Assembly (NCBI RefSeq): GCF_042665295.1
Contig: NZ_JBHTCO010000017.1
Coordinates: 1-64,000, forward strand
Origin: Scopulibacillus_A cellulosilyticus
Lineage (GTDB): Bacteria > Bacillota > Bacilli > Bacillales > Sporolactobacillaceae
Direction of reading: 5' to 3'
Length of the DNA stretch: 64,000 bases
Shown in pieces: positions 1-8,707 of the stretch. Below the pieces are notes generated by a model. That model saw only the letters and a list, made by a program, of their open reading frames with translations, did not search any database and was not told where the DNA came from. How positions within the stretch are numbered: the stretch's first letter is position 1; each line of letters opens with the position of its first letter. The position numbers and the translations under genes are program-made.

Positions 1-123
1 GACCCTTTTAGGGTTGCCGGAAAAGTAGTGCGGTTGGCGAACCTTTCAGTGCCCTTTGAAGGGCTGGCCAGTAACAGAGGCTTTCAGCCGCAGAGCAAAC
101 CACCCGTTTTCACGGGTGGTTTT
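1..123 (+). ncRNA. 3' part of an unidentified structured RNA ending in a terminator
   Basis: No reading frame is evident. Bases 31-38 pair with 85-92 and enclose two local hairpins (GGTT/AACC near 33-44 and GCCCTT/AAGGGC near 51-64). An AGGGT hairpin lies at 2-15. The segment ends in a clear intrinsic terminator (97-123). This suggests the 3' end of a riboswitch, leader or small RNA that begins before the window. I could not match it to a named RNA family by eye. The next gene (ureohydrolase) is on the opposite strand, so this RNA belongs to an upstream unit. Confidence 0.4.
97..123 (+). terminator. Intrinsic terminator
   Basis: Ten-base stem AAACCACCCG / CGGGTGGTTT with a short TTTTCA loop, ending in a T run. 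It closes whatever transcript enters the window from the left. Confidence 0.85.
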
Positions 124-211
124 GATTAATGGTTATTTATACTTAATTTAGGTTCAGGATAATTATTTTAATAAATATATTAATAAATAGTAGTCTTTGT
201 GAATTTAAAAA

Positions 212-997
212 TCAGTGATGAGCATAAATTTTCGAATGAACTAAAGCATCTAAAATCTGATAATTGGCTTGTTCATTTTTATGAATAATAGATTGGTTCT
301 TTGGATTAAAGGCATCCACGGGTGACACAGGCCATTCCCCGCAAATATCAATACCGGCGACATGTTTAAAAGCGGCGACTGAAGTGATGATTCGAATCAA
401 ATCCTTCAGAGTCATATGTCCTTGATCCCAGTTAGTTTCAGCATAGGCTGAATCGAGTACGTCTTTATCAATGCTGATATAAACAGTATCTGTTTGAATG
501 AGTGAGAGAATGGTTTGCAGCTCGGTTAGCGGTAAATGTTCACTTGAAAAAATATGAATCTTATGCCGGAGTTGAGTTGGCAGATGACTGGGAAAGGAGG
601 TATTTGGACCAATAATAATAGCTTTTTCCAGCAAGGGAAGGTTTAAAGCGGCATGATAGACCCATGAACCGCATGATAACAGCGAAGGTGCTGATCCCTC
701 CATTAAGTCGGTGTGATGGTCAAGAAGTATTAACGTGAAAGGTTCCTGGATTTCTGATAGTAAGGCATAAGAGACATAATGGTAATTTCCGTTGCCTATC
801 AGAGTAATCCCTTTTTCAGTGCGATCCTTTATGGCGTTTGTAATTTGATTTAATGAATCTGGTTCACAATAAAGGTTAGTATGTTTAATGTCATATAAGT
901 CAATCCAGTTATGAGGAAAGTCTTGACACAACTGATTTTGAACAACATAACTGCCATCAAAATTTAAGAATGTAATGTCATGATGCAATAACCCCAT
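212..997 (-). CDS. Arginase/agmatinase-family ureohydrolase
   Basis: A 261-residue protein of the ureohydrolase superfamily, manganese enzymes that hydrolyse guanidino compounds (arginine, agmatine, formiminoglutamate) to urea or formamide. The metal ligands are recognisable: a His near residue 73, the DHHTD motif near 93-97 (family DxHxD) and SIDKD near 176-180 (family SxDxDxxD). The usual downstream PAxAPGT stretch is altered to SAYAETNWD, so the substrate is open. The start at 997 is chosen because GAAAGGAAGTG sits 8 bases upstream; a longer frame to 1069 has no such site. It is a single gene, divergent from the thi operon. A histone-deacetylase-like role is less likely because the arginase ligand set is complete. 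Confidence 0.8.
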   Translation of the reverse strand: MGLLHHDITFLNFDGSYVVQNQLCQDFPHNWIDLYDIKHTNLYCEPDSLNQITNAIKDRTEKGITLIGNGNYHYVSYALLSEIQEPFTLILLDHHTDLMEGSAPSLLSCGSWVYHAALNLPLLEKAIIIGPNTSFPSHLPTQLRHKIHIFSSEHLPLTELQTILSLIQTDTVYISIDKDVLDSAYAETNWDQGHMTLKDLIRIITSVAAFKHVAGIDICGEWPVSPVDAFNPKNQSIIHKNEQANYQILDALVHSKIYAHH

Positions 998-1200
998 AAC
1001 ACACTCACTTCCTTTCAAAAAAGTAGAATGCAAGGAATGCTTTATTAATACTATTTTAAATCTATTCACAAGAGATGCAAATATTTTGACTTATTAACAT
1101 TATCCATGTTATCCACAAGTTCAAGGGGTCTGACCCCTTTACTTGAAAAGAGCGGGCTTATGTGTTACTTTTAATCTGAAAATAATTAAATATATGATAG

Positions 1201-1296
1201 CACTGGGGGAGCTGGATAAGGCCGGCTGAGAGTAAGACCTGCAAAGTCTTAGACCCTTGAAACCTGATCTGGATCATGCCAGCGTAGGGAAGTCGC
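1201..1296 (+). promoter_or_regulatory. TPP riboswitch (THI element) of the thiW operon
   Basis: The segment carries the conserved THI-box words GGGGGAGCT, GGCTGAGAGTAAGAC, GACCCTTGAAACCTGATCTGG and CAGCGTAGGGAAGT in order and at family spacing. In this family thiamine pyrophosphate binding folds the aptamer and shuts down expression. A terminator hairpin follows directly (1316-1355), so control is probably by transcription attenuation of thiW-thiD-thiM-thiE. Confidence 0.96.
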
Positions 1297-1315
1297 GGTT
1301 CTTTGTATGTATATT

Positions 1316-1355
1316 AAAAGGCGCAAATCCTATTCTGGGAGTTGTGCCTTTTTTA
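1316..1355 (+). terminator. Riboswitch expression-platform terminator
   Basis: AAGGCGCAA pairs with TTGTGCCTT and is followed by TTTTTT, between the TPP aptamer and thiW. It is the likely off-state terminator. Confidence 0.85.
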
Positions 1356-1429
1356 CATAGCTTCGGAATACACTTCGATCTTTTCACCTGATTAGTTCCT
1401 CTAGTGCGTTAAGAAGGAGGCAGTCGCCG

Positions 1430-1927
1430 GTGTCTGCTCGTAAATTAACGTTTTCAGCACTGTTTATTGCCATCGGAACATTGACAAGCAATATGATCTT
1501 TATTCCGATCGGCATGTCTAAAATAACGCCCATCCAACACATTATTAATGTCTTATCAGCGGTTGTTCTTGGTCCCGGTTATGCGGTTGTCAATGCCTTT
1601 ATGATTTCTTTATTAAGAAATTTACTCGGAACGGGCTCATTGTTAGCCTTTCCTGGCAGTATGATCGGTGCGTGTCTGGCCGGTGTATTGTATGTCATAA
1701 CAAAAAGGAAAATATTTGCTGTTTTTGGTGAAGTCTTAGGAACGGGTATCATTGGAGCAATAGCTTCTTTTCCAATAGCCAAGTTTCTTCTCGGGCAAAA
1801 TGTGGCAGCTTTCTTTTTCGTCGTACCGTTTTTAATGAGCACTGTTTGCGGCAGCTTGATTGCCTGGGTTGTGCTCACCGCTTTAGAGAAAAATCGTTCA
1901 ATATCAAAATACTTTCCAATGAGGTGA
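1430..1927 (+). CDS. thiW: ThiW, thiazole-precursor ECF transporter S component
   Basis: A 165-residue hydrophobic protein of about five membrane segments, matching ThiW, the substrate-binding S subunit predicted to import hydroxyethylthiazole with a shared ECF energising module (not in this window). The GTG start at 1430 is preceded by AAGAAGGAGG with good spacing. It is first in the TPP-riboswitch operon, and its stop overlaps the ribosome binding site of thiD, which implies translational coupling. Placement beside thiM, which phosphorylates the imported thiazole, supports the substrate. Confidence 0.9.
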   Translation: MSARKLTFSALFIAIGTLTSNMIFIPIGMSKITPIQHIINVLSAVVLGPGYAVVNAFMISLLRNLLGTGSLLAFPGSMIGACLAGVLYVITKRKIFAVFGEVLGTGIIGAIASFPIAKFLLGQNVAAFFFVVPFLMSTVCGSLIAWVVLTALEKNRSISKYFPMR

Positions 1928-1929
1928 AA

Positions 1930-2736
1930 ATGATGAAAACAGTTTTAACAATAGCAGGTTCGGATTCCAGCGGCGGCGCCGGCATCCAAGCTGATTTAAA
2001 AACTTTTTCAGCACACGGCGTTTATGGAATGAGCGTGATTGCCGCAGTAACAGCGCAAAATACACAGGGTGTGCTGGCTGTTGAAGATATTTCTCCAGAT
2101 ATGATAGGTAAACAAATTGATGCAATTTTTACCGATATCCCGGTCCATGCCGTGAAAATTGGCATGGTATCAGACAATGCATCTATTAAAATCATTGCCG
2201 ATAAACTTAAAATCTATCAGCCGGAATATATCGTTCTTGATCCGGTCATGGTTTCTAAAAGCGGTTATGATTTATTGAAGCCGGAAGCAAAACAAGCGCT
2301 AATAGAAGAATTACTGCCTTTAGCGACAGTGATTACACCGAATTTAAAAGAAGCAGGTGTCCTGATAGATCAATCTATTACCGACCTGCAAGAAATGGAA
2401 CAAGCAGCGGAAAAAATTTATAACTTTGGACCTAAGGCAGTCCTTATTAAAGGCGGACATTTAGAAGGCGAGCCGGTGGATGTTCTTTATGACGGGAACT
2501 CGTGGAAGCATTTTAACGGCAAAAGAATTAACAAAAATAATACTCACGGAACCGGATGCACGCTGTCTTCAGCCATCGCCGGCAACCTCGCAAACGGACA
2601 TACACTGGAAGAGGCTGTTTTAAAAGCCAAGACTTATATAGAAGGCGCAATTGACCATGGATTAGCCATCGGCAAAGGCGTTGGACCGACGAATCATTTA
2701 TATCAATGGTTTCCGGAGACAAGCGTTATTGACTAA
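1930..2736 (+). CDS. thiD: Hydroxymethylpyrimidine/phosphomethylpyrimidine kinase ThiD
   Basis: A 268-residue ribokinase-fold kinase that phosphorylates HMP to HMP-P and then HMP-PP, the pyrimidine half of thiamine. Visible marks are the N-terminal TIAGSDSSGGAGIQADLKTF, the central VLDPVM with a following KSG, and the anion-hole motif NTHGTGCTLSSAIA near the C-terminus with its catalytic Asp replaced in the usual ThiD way by Cys-containing GTGC. The ATG at 1930 follows GAGGTGA, which overlaps the end of thiW. The frame extends upstream to 1846, but that part lies inside thiW. It is second in the operon. Confidence 0.95.
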   Translation: MMKTVLTIAGSDSSGGAGIQADLKTFSAHGVYGMSVIAAVTAQNTQGVLAVEDISPDMIGKQIDAIFTDIPVHAVKIGMVSDNASIKIIADKLKIYQPEYIVLDPVMVSKSGYDLLKPEAKQALIEELLPLATVITPNLKEAGVLIDQSITDLQEMEQAAEKIYNFGPKAVLIKGGHLEGEPVDVLYDGNSWKHFNGKRINKNNTHGTGCTLSSAIAGNLANGHTLEEAVLKAKTYIEGAIDHGLAIGKGVGPTNHLYQWFPETSVID

Positions 2737-2753
2737 AGAGAGGGGCTTCTGTT

Positions 2754-3554
2754 ATGGATCAAATCTATGAACTTTTTAATAAAATAAAAGATAAACAACC
2801 GCTCGTCCACCATATTACTAATAGTGTAACAATTAATGACTGCGCAAATGCTACCTTGGCTTTAGGAGGGCGCCCGGTCATGGCGGACAGCTCGAACGAA
2901 GCGGCTGAGATGGCGGCGCAATCATCTTCTCTTGTCATAAATATAGGCACTTTGGCGGAAGAAACTGTCGAATCGATGTTAAAGGCAGGAAAGGCAGCTA
3001 ATGAAAAAGGGATTCCTGTCATCTTTGACCCTGTTGGTGTTGGAGCAACCGCTTTTCGCAGCGACTCAGCGAAGAAAATTCTTGCTAATGTTGATTGCTC
3101 TATTATTTGCGGGAATATGTCTGAGATTAGAACGTTAGCCGGATTGCCTTCAAGCGGACAAGGGGTTGATTCAGGCGACAGCATGGAAGGGGCTGAAGCT
3201 TTAGCCAAGAAACTTGCCAGCGAGCTAAAAGCGACAATTGCTATTACAGGGGCGATTGATGTCGTATCAGACGGTGAGCATACTGTTCGTATTCAAAACG
3301 GCCATCCAATGCTTGCAAAGCTTACAGGAACCGGGTGTATGACGAATTCATTGATCGGGGTTTATGCAGGAACGGATAATAAACCGTTCGAAGCCGCTGC
3401 GGCAGGTATTTTAACCATGGGACTTGCCGGTGAAACGGCTCATCAAAACTTAAGAGCAAATGAAGGTACGGGGATGTTCAGAGTCCGTTTGTTTGATGCG
3501 TTCTCAACCTTGACTGTTGAAGATCTTAAGAAAGGGGCACGTATCAATGGCTAA
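2754..3554 (+). CDS. thiM: Hydroxyethylthiazole kinase ThiM
   Basis: A 266-residue kinase that phosphorylates 4-methyl-5-hydroxyethylthiazole, the salvage route to the thiazole half of thiamine. Family marks are PLVHHITNSVTINDCAN at the N-terminus, ALGGRPVMADS, the FDPVGVGATAFR block and the C-terminal nucleotide site KLTGTGCM. Length is typical. The ATG at 2754 follows AGAGAGGGGC. It is third in the riboswitch operon, and its end overlaps thiE by 8 bases. Confidence 0.96.
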   Translation: MDQIYELFNKIKDKQPLVHHITNSVTINDCANATLALGGRPVMADSSNEAAEMAAQSSSLVINIGTLAEETVESMLKAGKAANEKGIPVIFDPVGVGATAFRSDSAKKILANVDCSIICGNMSEIRTLAGLPSSGQGVDSGDSMEGAEALAKKLASELKATIAITGAIDVVSDGEHTVRIQNGHPMLAKLTGTGCMTNSLIGVYAGTDNKPFEAAAAGILTMGLAGETAHQNLRANEGTGMFRVRLFDAFSTLTVEDLKKGARING

Positions 3555-4194
3555 TCAAAATGTAGACTACCGTGTGTATTTAGTAACGGAAAACTATGAT
3601 TCCGGGCACCACAATCAGTATATGAAAAAGATAAAAGAAGCCCTTGACGGCGGGATTAGCCTATTGCAGCTAAGGGCAAAGCATGAATCATCTAAAGTGT
3701 TTTACGAGCTCGCAAAAGAACTCAGGGACACGGCGGCTTCTTACCATGTTCCATTGATTATTAATGATCGTGTTGATATCGCTCTTGCTCTTGATGCTGA
3801 CGGTATTCATGTGGGGCAGGATGATCTTCCGGCAAGTATTGTCAGGGAAATTATCGGACCGGATAAAATTTTAGGCGTTTCCTGTTCAACTGTTGAAGAA
3901 GCGGTAAAAGCAGAACAAGATGGTGCAGATTATCTTGGTGTCGGTTCAGTCTTTCGAACAAAAACAAAAGGCGATGCGACGCTGATTGAACTTGATGAAC
4001 TCACTCGTATCAAAGAAAAAGTATCAATTCCGGTTGTCGCTATCGGCGGGATTACACAAGATAATGTAAAAGAACTCCTTGATCGCAATGTCGATGGTGT
4101 TGCTGTAGTTTCAGCCATTCTTTCGCAAACGGATGTTAAAAAAGCAGCAGAAAAATTGAATGATAAAATGAAAAAGGCAGGAAGTCTATTATGA
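3547..4194 (+). CDS. thiE: Thiamine phosphate synthase ThiE
   Basis: A 215-residue TIM-barrel enzyme that joins HMP-PP and thiazole phosphate to give thiamine phosphate. Characteristic stretches are LLQLRAK, IINDRVDIAL, DGIHVGQDDLP, LGVSCSTVEEA, YLGVGSVFRTKTK and VVAIGGI. The start at 3547 follows AAGAAAGGGGC, which lies inside the thiM end, so translation is coupled. The last gene of the operon, it ends in a terminator at 4171-4213. With thiW, thiD and thiM it completes a salvage route from thiazole and HMP. No de novo thiazole genes (thiG, thiS, thiO) are in this window. Confidence 0.96.
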   Translation: MANQNVDYRVYLVTENYDSGHHNQYMKKIKEALDGGISLLQLRAKHESSKVFYELAKELRDTAASYHVPLIINDRVDIALALDADGIHVGQDDLPASIVREIIGPDKILGVSCSTVEEAVKAEQDGADYLGVGSVFRTKTKGDATLIELDELTRIKEKVSIPVVAIGGITQDNVKELLDRNVDGVAVVSAILSQTDVKKAAEKLNDKMKKAGSLL

Positions 4195-4213
4195 TGACTT
4201 CCTGCCTTTTTCT
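4171..4213 (+). terminator. Terminator of the thiWDME operon
   Basis: AAAAAGGCAGGAAGTC pairs with GACTTCCTGCCTTTTT around the thiE stop codon and is followed by T-rich sequence. Its symmetry means it may also serve the convergent lipoprotein gene. Confidence 0.9.
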
Positions 4214-4230
4214 TATCTCAATTTTACTTC

Positions 4231-5322
4231 TTATTGATAGTTTACAACAGCTGGTGATGGATCCAGCCGTAAAACCTGTTTCGGAGAAAGAAGCGGCTGA
4301 TCTTCATGATAGAAGAGCTTAAATCCTCCGTACTGGTTCGTTTGTTCTGTAACCAGCTGATGGTATTTATATTTCTTATCTTTGGCTCTCCCGAAACCAT
4401 CTGAGTTCTGAACGACTTCAACATGTTTAGTCGGTTTTATAAGCGATTTATTTTTGATGATGCCTTTTTGAAATTCGTGTACCATGACAATCTTATCCGG
4501 CAAGTTATCCTTTTTTACAAGATTGTTTATGTATTTAATAGCTTTTTGTATGTTTGCGCCATTCACATGTCCGAGGTCCTCGCCCGGTACCTGCCCTTTT
4601 CCGACGTGAAATTCGGTATCTATGGCTAAATGGACATTCGGCATCTTAAGATAAGGTTCAAGTTCCTTGACTTCGTTCATAATCGAGTCTCGGCCAAGCT
4701 GAACGTCAAGGATTAATAATGCCTTGTTATCTTTAGCAAGTTTGGCGTAACGCTCAATGATTTCTTTTGAGGTATGAGAGATATAAAGTTTCTTTGGTCC
4801 TGGATCCCGCTGTGCAACTGAAGCGATCAGCTCAATTGTCGGAACAGCCGGCCGGGATGGATCAGCATTAGAATAGGCTTGAGCCTGTTTTTTAAGTTTC
4901 TTCATCATCTCTTCTGGAGAACTTTCACCTAGGACACCCATTTTATTAGAGATAGGCGTGCCATAAAAGGAAACAAGCCTGTATTTCTTAAGAGGGCCGT
5001 TGGATAAGTCCTTTTTACCTGCCATCAGCGTTTGTCCTAAAGGTACTTTTCTTTTGTGATTGGAATTTTGATCTTTTGATGATGCTTTTCCTTTCTTAGA
5101 GTCTGCAGAGAAATCCTTTAGAGGCTTTGCATCTTTTGACGGAGGAACAGGGGCATAAGGTGTTTCGGGTTCCTTATTCTCATTAAGTGCAGATGCTTCT
5201 TTGACTGTTTCTTTCTTTTTATTTCCGCCATTTGCACTGCCGTTTACATCCTCCGTTTGTCCACACCCTACCAATGCAAAAATTAATAAAGTGATTGGGA
5301 TCAGCGAGACATATTTTTTCAC
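4231..5322 (-). CDS. Unrecognised lipoprotein
   Basis: A 363-residue protein with a lipoprotein signal peptide: MKKY start, hydrophobic core, then LVGC with the lipobox Cys at residue 20. Residues about 21-100 are a low-complexity Lys/Ser/Asn/Pro linker. A folded domain follows (about 110-363) with strands such as YRLVSFYGTP, LLILDVQLG and HLAIDTEF in an order suggesting a TIM-barrel-like fold. I do not recognise the family. LDVQLGRD and AIDTEFHVG resemble acid-bearing barrel strands of glycosidase-like proteins, but that is inference. It probably faces the outside of the membrane. It is monocistronic and convergent with the thi operon. Confidence 0.85.
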   Translation of the reverse strand: MKKYVSLIPITLLIFALVGCGQTEDVNGSANGGNKKKETVKEASALNENKEPETPYAPVPPSKDAKPLKDFSADSKKGKASSKDQNSNHKRKVPLGQTLMAGKKDLSNGPLKKYRLVSFYGTPISNKMGVLGESSPEEMMKKLKKQAQAYSNADPSRPAVPTIELIASVAQRDPGPKKLYISHTSKEIIERYAKLAKDNKALLILDVQLGRDSIMNEVKELEPYLKMPNVHLAIDTEFHVGKGQVPGEDLGHVNGANIQKAIKYINNLVKKDNLPDKIVMVHEFQKGIIKNKSLIKPTKHVEVVQNSDGFGRAKDKKYKYHQLVTEQTNQYGGFKLFYHEDQPLLSPKQVLRLDPSPAVVNYQ

Positions 5323-5514
5323 AGCTCACACTCCCTTTCAGAAAAAATAGTCTTTAAGTCAATAAGGTAAGTGAAATGATTATTCCTTAACTAAGGCGGG
5401 TGAATAGTTATTGACTGTATGTCCATTATGTAAGAAAACATCAAATTCTGTCAATCATTGTAGAAAAAACTAAAGGTTTTCAAGTGAAAGAATAATTTAT
5501 AATAAATGGTACGC

Positions 5515-5640
5515 CAATGCCGGCGGTTTACTCAAAAGAAGCATTGCCGCCTCTTGTCGCAGCTTGCAGCAGATCTAGAAGCAATGCTTGGCTCCTGCGC
5601 AAAGGTTTCCAAAAGGGCTCTAACAAAGTTTGTCATAAAG
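5515..5640 (-). repeat. Diverged copy of a dispersed intergenic repeat
   Basis: Read on the minus strand, the stretch GCGCAGGAGC...AAGC..TGCTT...GCTGC.A.GCTGCGAC.AGAGG.GGC aligns with the repeat copies at 30838-31066 and 55351-55722. It lacks their clear GTTCAAAAAG ends. The rest of the 5323-5722 gap shows no gene; a TTGACA at about 5671 could be part of the macrodomain promoter. Confidence 0.4.
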
Positions 5641-5722
5641 CTGGGAAGGGATGTAATCATGTTGTTGTTTTGTTGACATTTTAAATCGAAGATAAGAAAC
5701 TATGCCTAAAGGGGATGATCGA

Positions 5723-6256
5723 ATGACAGCTATTTCGGAAAAAATCCATGTTGTTCAAGGGGATATTACCAGGGTAACCGTCGATGCCATTGTCAATGCG
5801 GCAAATAATGGATTACTTGGCGGCGGGGGCGTCGATGGGGCGATACACCGGGCAGGAGGCAGTGAGATTCTGGAAGAATGCAAGAAGATTAGGGAAAAGC
5901 AAGGCGGCTGTCCAACGGGCGAAGCTGTTATTACAACAGCGGGACGTCTTAATGCAAAATATGTCATTCATACTGTCGGACCCGTTTGGCAAGGCGGAAA
6001 ACACCAAGAGGCGCAGTTACTTAGAAACTGTTATCAAAATGTTTTGCAGCTTGCTGATCAATATCATGTTGAAACAATTGCATTCCCAAATATCAGTACA
6101 GGTGTTTATCATTTTCCGAAACCGTTAGCGGCAGATATTTCTGCAGAAGAAGTGTCATCCTACTTAAATGAACATAAGCAAAGCAAGATTAATAAGGTTC
6201 TTTTTGTTTGCTTTGATGAAGAAAATTATCGTTTGTTGCTTGAAAAAACTAATTAG
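5723..6256 (+). CDS. Macrodomain protein, probable O-acetyl-ADP-ribose deacetylase
   Basis: A 177-residue single macrodomain of the YmdB/MacroD type, which binds ADP-ribose and usually removes acetyl from O-acetyl-ADP-ribose or mono-ADP-ribose from proteins. Visible marks are VVQGDIT near residue 10, IVNAANNGLLGGGGVDGAIH (the catalytic Asn/Asp loop), YVIHTVGPVW and the phosphate loop PNISTGVYHFP. The ATG at 5723 is preferred over 5702 because AAAGGGG lies 8 bases before it. It stands alone between a lipoprotein and an amine oxidase, with no ADP-ribosylating partner nearby. A hairpin follows at 6269-6306. Confidence 0.92.
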   Translation: MTAISEKIHVVQGDITRVTVDAIVNAANNGLLGGGGVDGAIHRAGGSEILEECKKIREKQGGCPTGEAVITTAGRLNAKYVIHTVGPVWQGGKHQEAQLLRNCYQNVLQLADQYHVETIAFPNISTGVYHFPKPLAADISAEEVSSYLNEHKQSKINKVLFVCFDEENYRLLLEKTN

Positions 6257-6268
6257 TTGTTTAATAGT

Positions 6269-6306
6269 TGGCCGCCAAACTGCATGATTGAGTTATGGCG
6301 GCTAAA
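6269..6306. terminator. Shared hairpin between convergent genes
   Basis: TGGCCGCCA pairs with TGGCGGCTA, followed by AATCTTATT on the plus strand and preceded by A-rich sequence. It can end both the macrodomain gene and the convergent amine oxidase gene. Confidence 0.6.
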
Positions 6307-6312
6307 TCTTAT

Positions 6313-7815
6313 TCATTTAGCCGCATGATGAATCTCAAACGCAGTCCGGATGCCGGATTCTATTGCGCCTTCGATCCAATTAGGATCTGATGATGTTTGT
6401 TCGCCGGCAAAGTGAATTCTTCCTTCCGGTATTGTCATATAAGGCAGTAATTCTGTTTGTTGTTCCGGCTTGAAAAAAGTAAAACCGCCGCAAGAATTTT
6501 TATCCAGAAGCCAGCTCTTTGATATACCAGTGACAAATTCTTTATAGACGACATTCCCGTGAATAGAAGCTAAATTGTTTAAAGCGTGATAAACACGTTC
6601 TTCATTTGAAAATGCTATCCATGGTGATGCATCATCACCCCATGTATAACTGGCAATAATGACGGCTGGACCGGAACTTCCAATCCCGTTACTTGGATAA
6701 TAGACAAAGCGTATTGGCAAATCAGTGACTGTCTTCCCGCCGTATAAGCCTTCTTTTTCCCAGAACCTGCTTTTAAATTCAATCGCAACCTTGGAAGCAT
6801 TCATATAATGAAGTTCTCTTATAGCCCTTCGCTTTATATGTGATATAGAATGATAAGGTTGAATATCAATGAAGCGCAAAGCTGGAAAGGGAATCGTAAC
6901 AATGCACCTGTCCCCTGTAAAGCTTTTATTTTCAGAACCTTGCTTTGAATTGACAGTAACACCGTCATGTTGCTGGGTAATGTTAACAACGCGATGATTA
7001 AATAAAACGTTGTCTTTTAACTCAGGGAGAAATGCCTTTGGAAGCAAATCATTGCCTCCGGTAATTTCAAAAAAGCGCTCTATTGGCAGAATCGTTTGAT
7101 ATAAACGCGATGAAGGACTTAAAAAAATCATCACATCTCTCATTGAATGGATAAAAGCTTGTTCGAGTAATCCTTCTAGGTCCAAAAGGACACCAATCAT
7201 CTCTATAGCGCCTTGTGAAAAGCTTATTCCGGGAGGATGAGGCGCATATTTTAAAAAAGATTGCATCGAATATTTATCAAAATGCTTAAGAATAATAGGC
7301 CAATTTCGGTTAGGATTTTTGTTAATAAAATCTGTAATAGGTTTTAAGGCTTCGTATATCAATAAGTCAGCGGTTTTGCCCTTTTCATGAGGAGATACTG
7401 GATATTGAAGAATATCGGGATTTTGTTCATATTGTTTTACCCGTGTTTTTATACCGTTTACATAAATAAGATCTTCAGGTGTCGCATTAATAAATAAATT
7501 GGTTGGTAAATGAAACCTTTTAATATATTCTAAAACTAATACATGTGATTCCGGTATTCTTAAAGCGCCCATGTTGGGATAATGTCCGCGGCTGAATGGT
7601 GATCGATAAGTCATAACCCGCCCGCCGATTCGATCGGTGGATTCTAAGATTTTAACGCTGTGGCCGGCCTCTTTAAGTAAAGAAGCGGCTACCAGTCCCG
7701 ATATACCGGCGCCGATAATGACGACTTTCTTCGGTGAAACTGTTTGATTTAAACCGTGTCGAATAATGGAAAGCATTTGCTCAAGGGACAGTTGAACTTG
7801 ATGTTTGTGAACCAT
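6313..7815 (-). CDS. Flavin-dependent amine oxidase
   Basis: A 500-residue FAD protein of the monoamine oxidase / L-amino-acid oxidase superfamily. It oxidises an amine or amino acid with O2 to the imine and H2O2. The dinucleotide-binding motif VVIIGAGISGLVAASLL is near residues 31-47, ESTDRIGGRVMTYR follows, and the C-terminal FAD motif GRIHFAGEQTS with NWIEGAIESG is near 465-490. There is no signal peptide, so it is probably cytosolic. The roughly 30 residues before the FAD motif are typical of bacillar members. The substrate cannot be told from sequence. It is monocistronic. Confidence 0.85.
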   Translation of the reverse strand: MVHKHQVQLSLEQMLSIIRHGLNQTVSPKKVVIIGAGISGLVAASLLKEAGHSVKILESTDRIGGRVMTYRSPFSRGHYPNMGALRIPESHVLVLEYIKRFHLPTNLFINATPEDLIYVNGIKTRVKQYEQNPDILQYPVSPHEKGKTADLLIYEALKPITDFINKNPNRNWPIILKHFDKYSMQSFLKYAPHPPGISFSQGAIEMIGVLLDLEGLLEQAFIHSMRDVMIFLSPSSRLYQTILPIERFFEITGGNDLLPKAFLPELKDNVLFNHRVVNITQQHDGVTVNSKQGSENKSFTGDRCIVTIPFPALRFIDIQPYHSISHIKRRAIRELHYMNASKVAIEFKSRFWEKEGLYGGKTVTDLPIRFVYYPSNGIGSSGPAVIIASYTWGDDASPWIAFSNEERVYHALNNLASIHGNVVYKEFVTGISKSWLLDKNSCGGFTFFKPEQQTELLPYMTIPEGRIHFAGEQTSSDPNWIEGAIESGIRTAFEIHHAAK

Positions 7816-8033
7816 GCCTTACTCATTCCTTTCCATTCTAGATATTGGAGGTTGAAGCTTGAAGGCAGGGTGCGGAGACTTTATATTCTGATATTTAAGC
7901 ATTTATGGCCAATCGAAAACATACGTTCAAGGGAACTAATGACATATTATTCTCCTCTAATGTGAACTATGCTTTTATAATGTGATCGATATATTGAAAT
8001 AATAGGTTTTTGAAGGGTAAAAGGAGTGTGCTT

Positions 8034-8707
8034 ATGTTAAAAATTATGATCGTTGAGGATGATGAAACGATTAGAGATATTGTTTATGAGAACATGAAGC
8101 GGTGGGGATTTGATGCTTTTTATGTTGAACAATTTGAAGACGTTTTGTCATTATTTATTGAAAATAAGCCGGAACTTGTCCTTTTGGATATCAACTTGCC
8201 TGCATTTGACGGTTTTCACTGGTGCCAGAAGATTAGAGAAGTGTCCAATGTGCCGATTATTTTCTTGTCATCCCGGGATACCGGTATGGATATAATTATG
8301 GCCATGAATATGGGCGGGGACGATTACATTCAAAAGCCTTTTGATATGGATGTTCTTATGGCCAAAATTAATGCAATTCTCAGAAGGACTTATTCTTATA
8401 CAAATACAGATACTATGTTATTGAGCATGATGGTCTCGTTCTTAATCTTAAGGACAGTCATATTCTTTTTCAGGATAAAAAAGCTGAGCTTACGAAAAAT
8501 GAGCAAAAAATTATTTATATATTGATGAAGAATCAAGGCAATGTTGTTTCAAGAGAAAAAATCATGAGGAGCCTTTGGGAAGATGAAAGTTTCGTTGACG
8601 ATAATACATTAACCGTTAATGTTGTCAGGCTGAGAAAAAAATTAGCCGGACTCGGCAAAACGGATTTTATTAAAACAAAGAAAGGCCAAGGGTATATCAT
8701 TACATGA
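8034..8707 (+). pseudogene. Bce-type OmpR response regulator, frameshifted
   Basis: The receiver domain is intact: VEDDE near residue 9, phosphoacceptor Asp in LVLLDINLP near 54, and QKPFD. The frame breaks at about 8412-8420. After NTDT, the family sequence (IEHDGLVLNLKDSHILF...AELTKNEQKIIYILMKNQ) continues in another frame through the winged-helix DNA-binding domain (EKIMRSLWED, VNVVRLRKKL) to 8707. One base appears to be missing. The ATG at 8034 follows AAAAGGAG. The 3' end overlaps the kinase start (ATGA), so the operon structure is intact. It is either a recent mutation or a sequencing error; without the second domain the receiver alone could not bind DNA. Confidence 0.85.
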
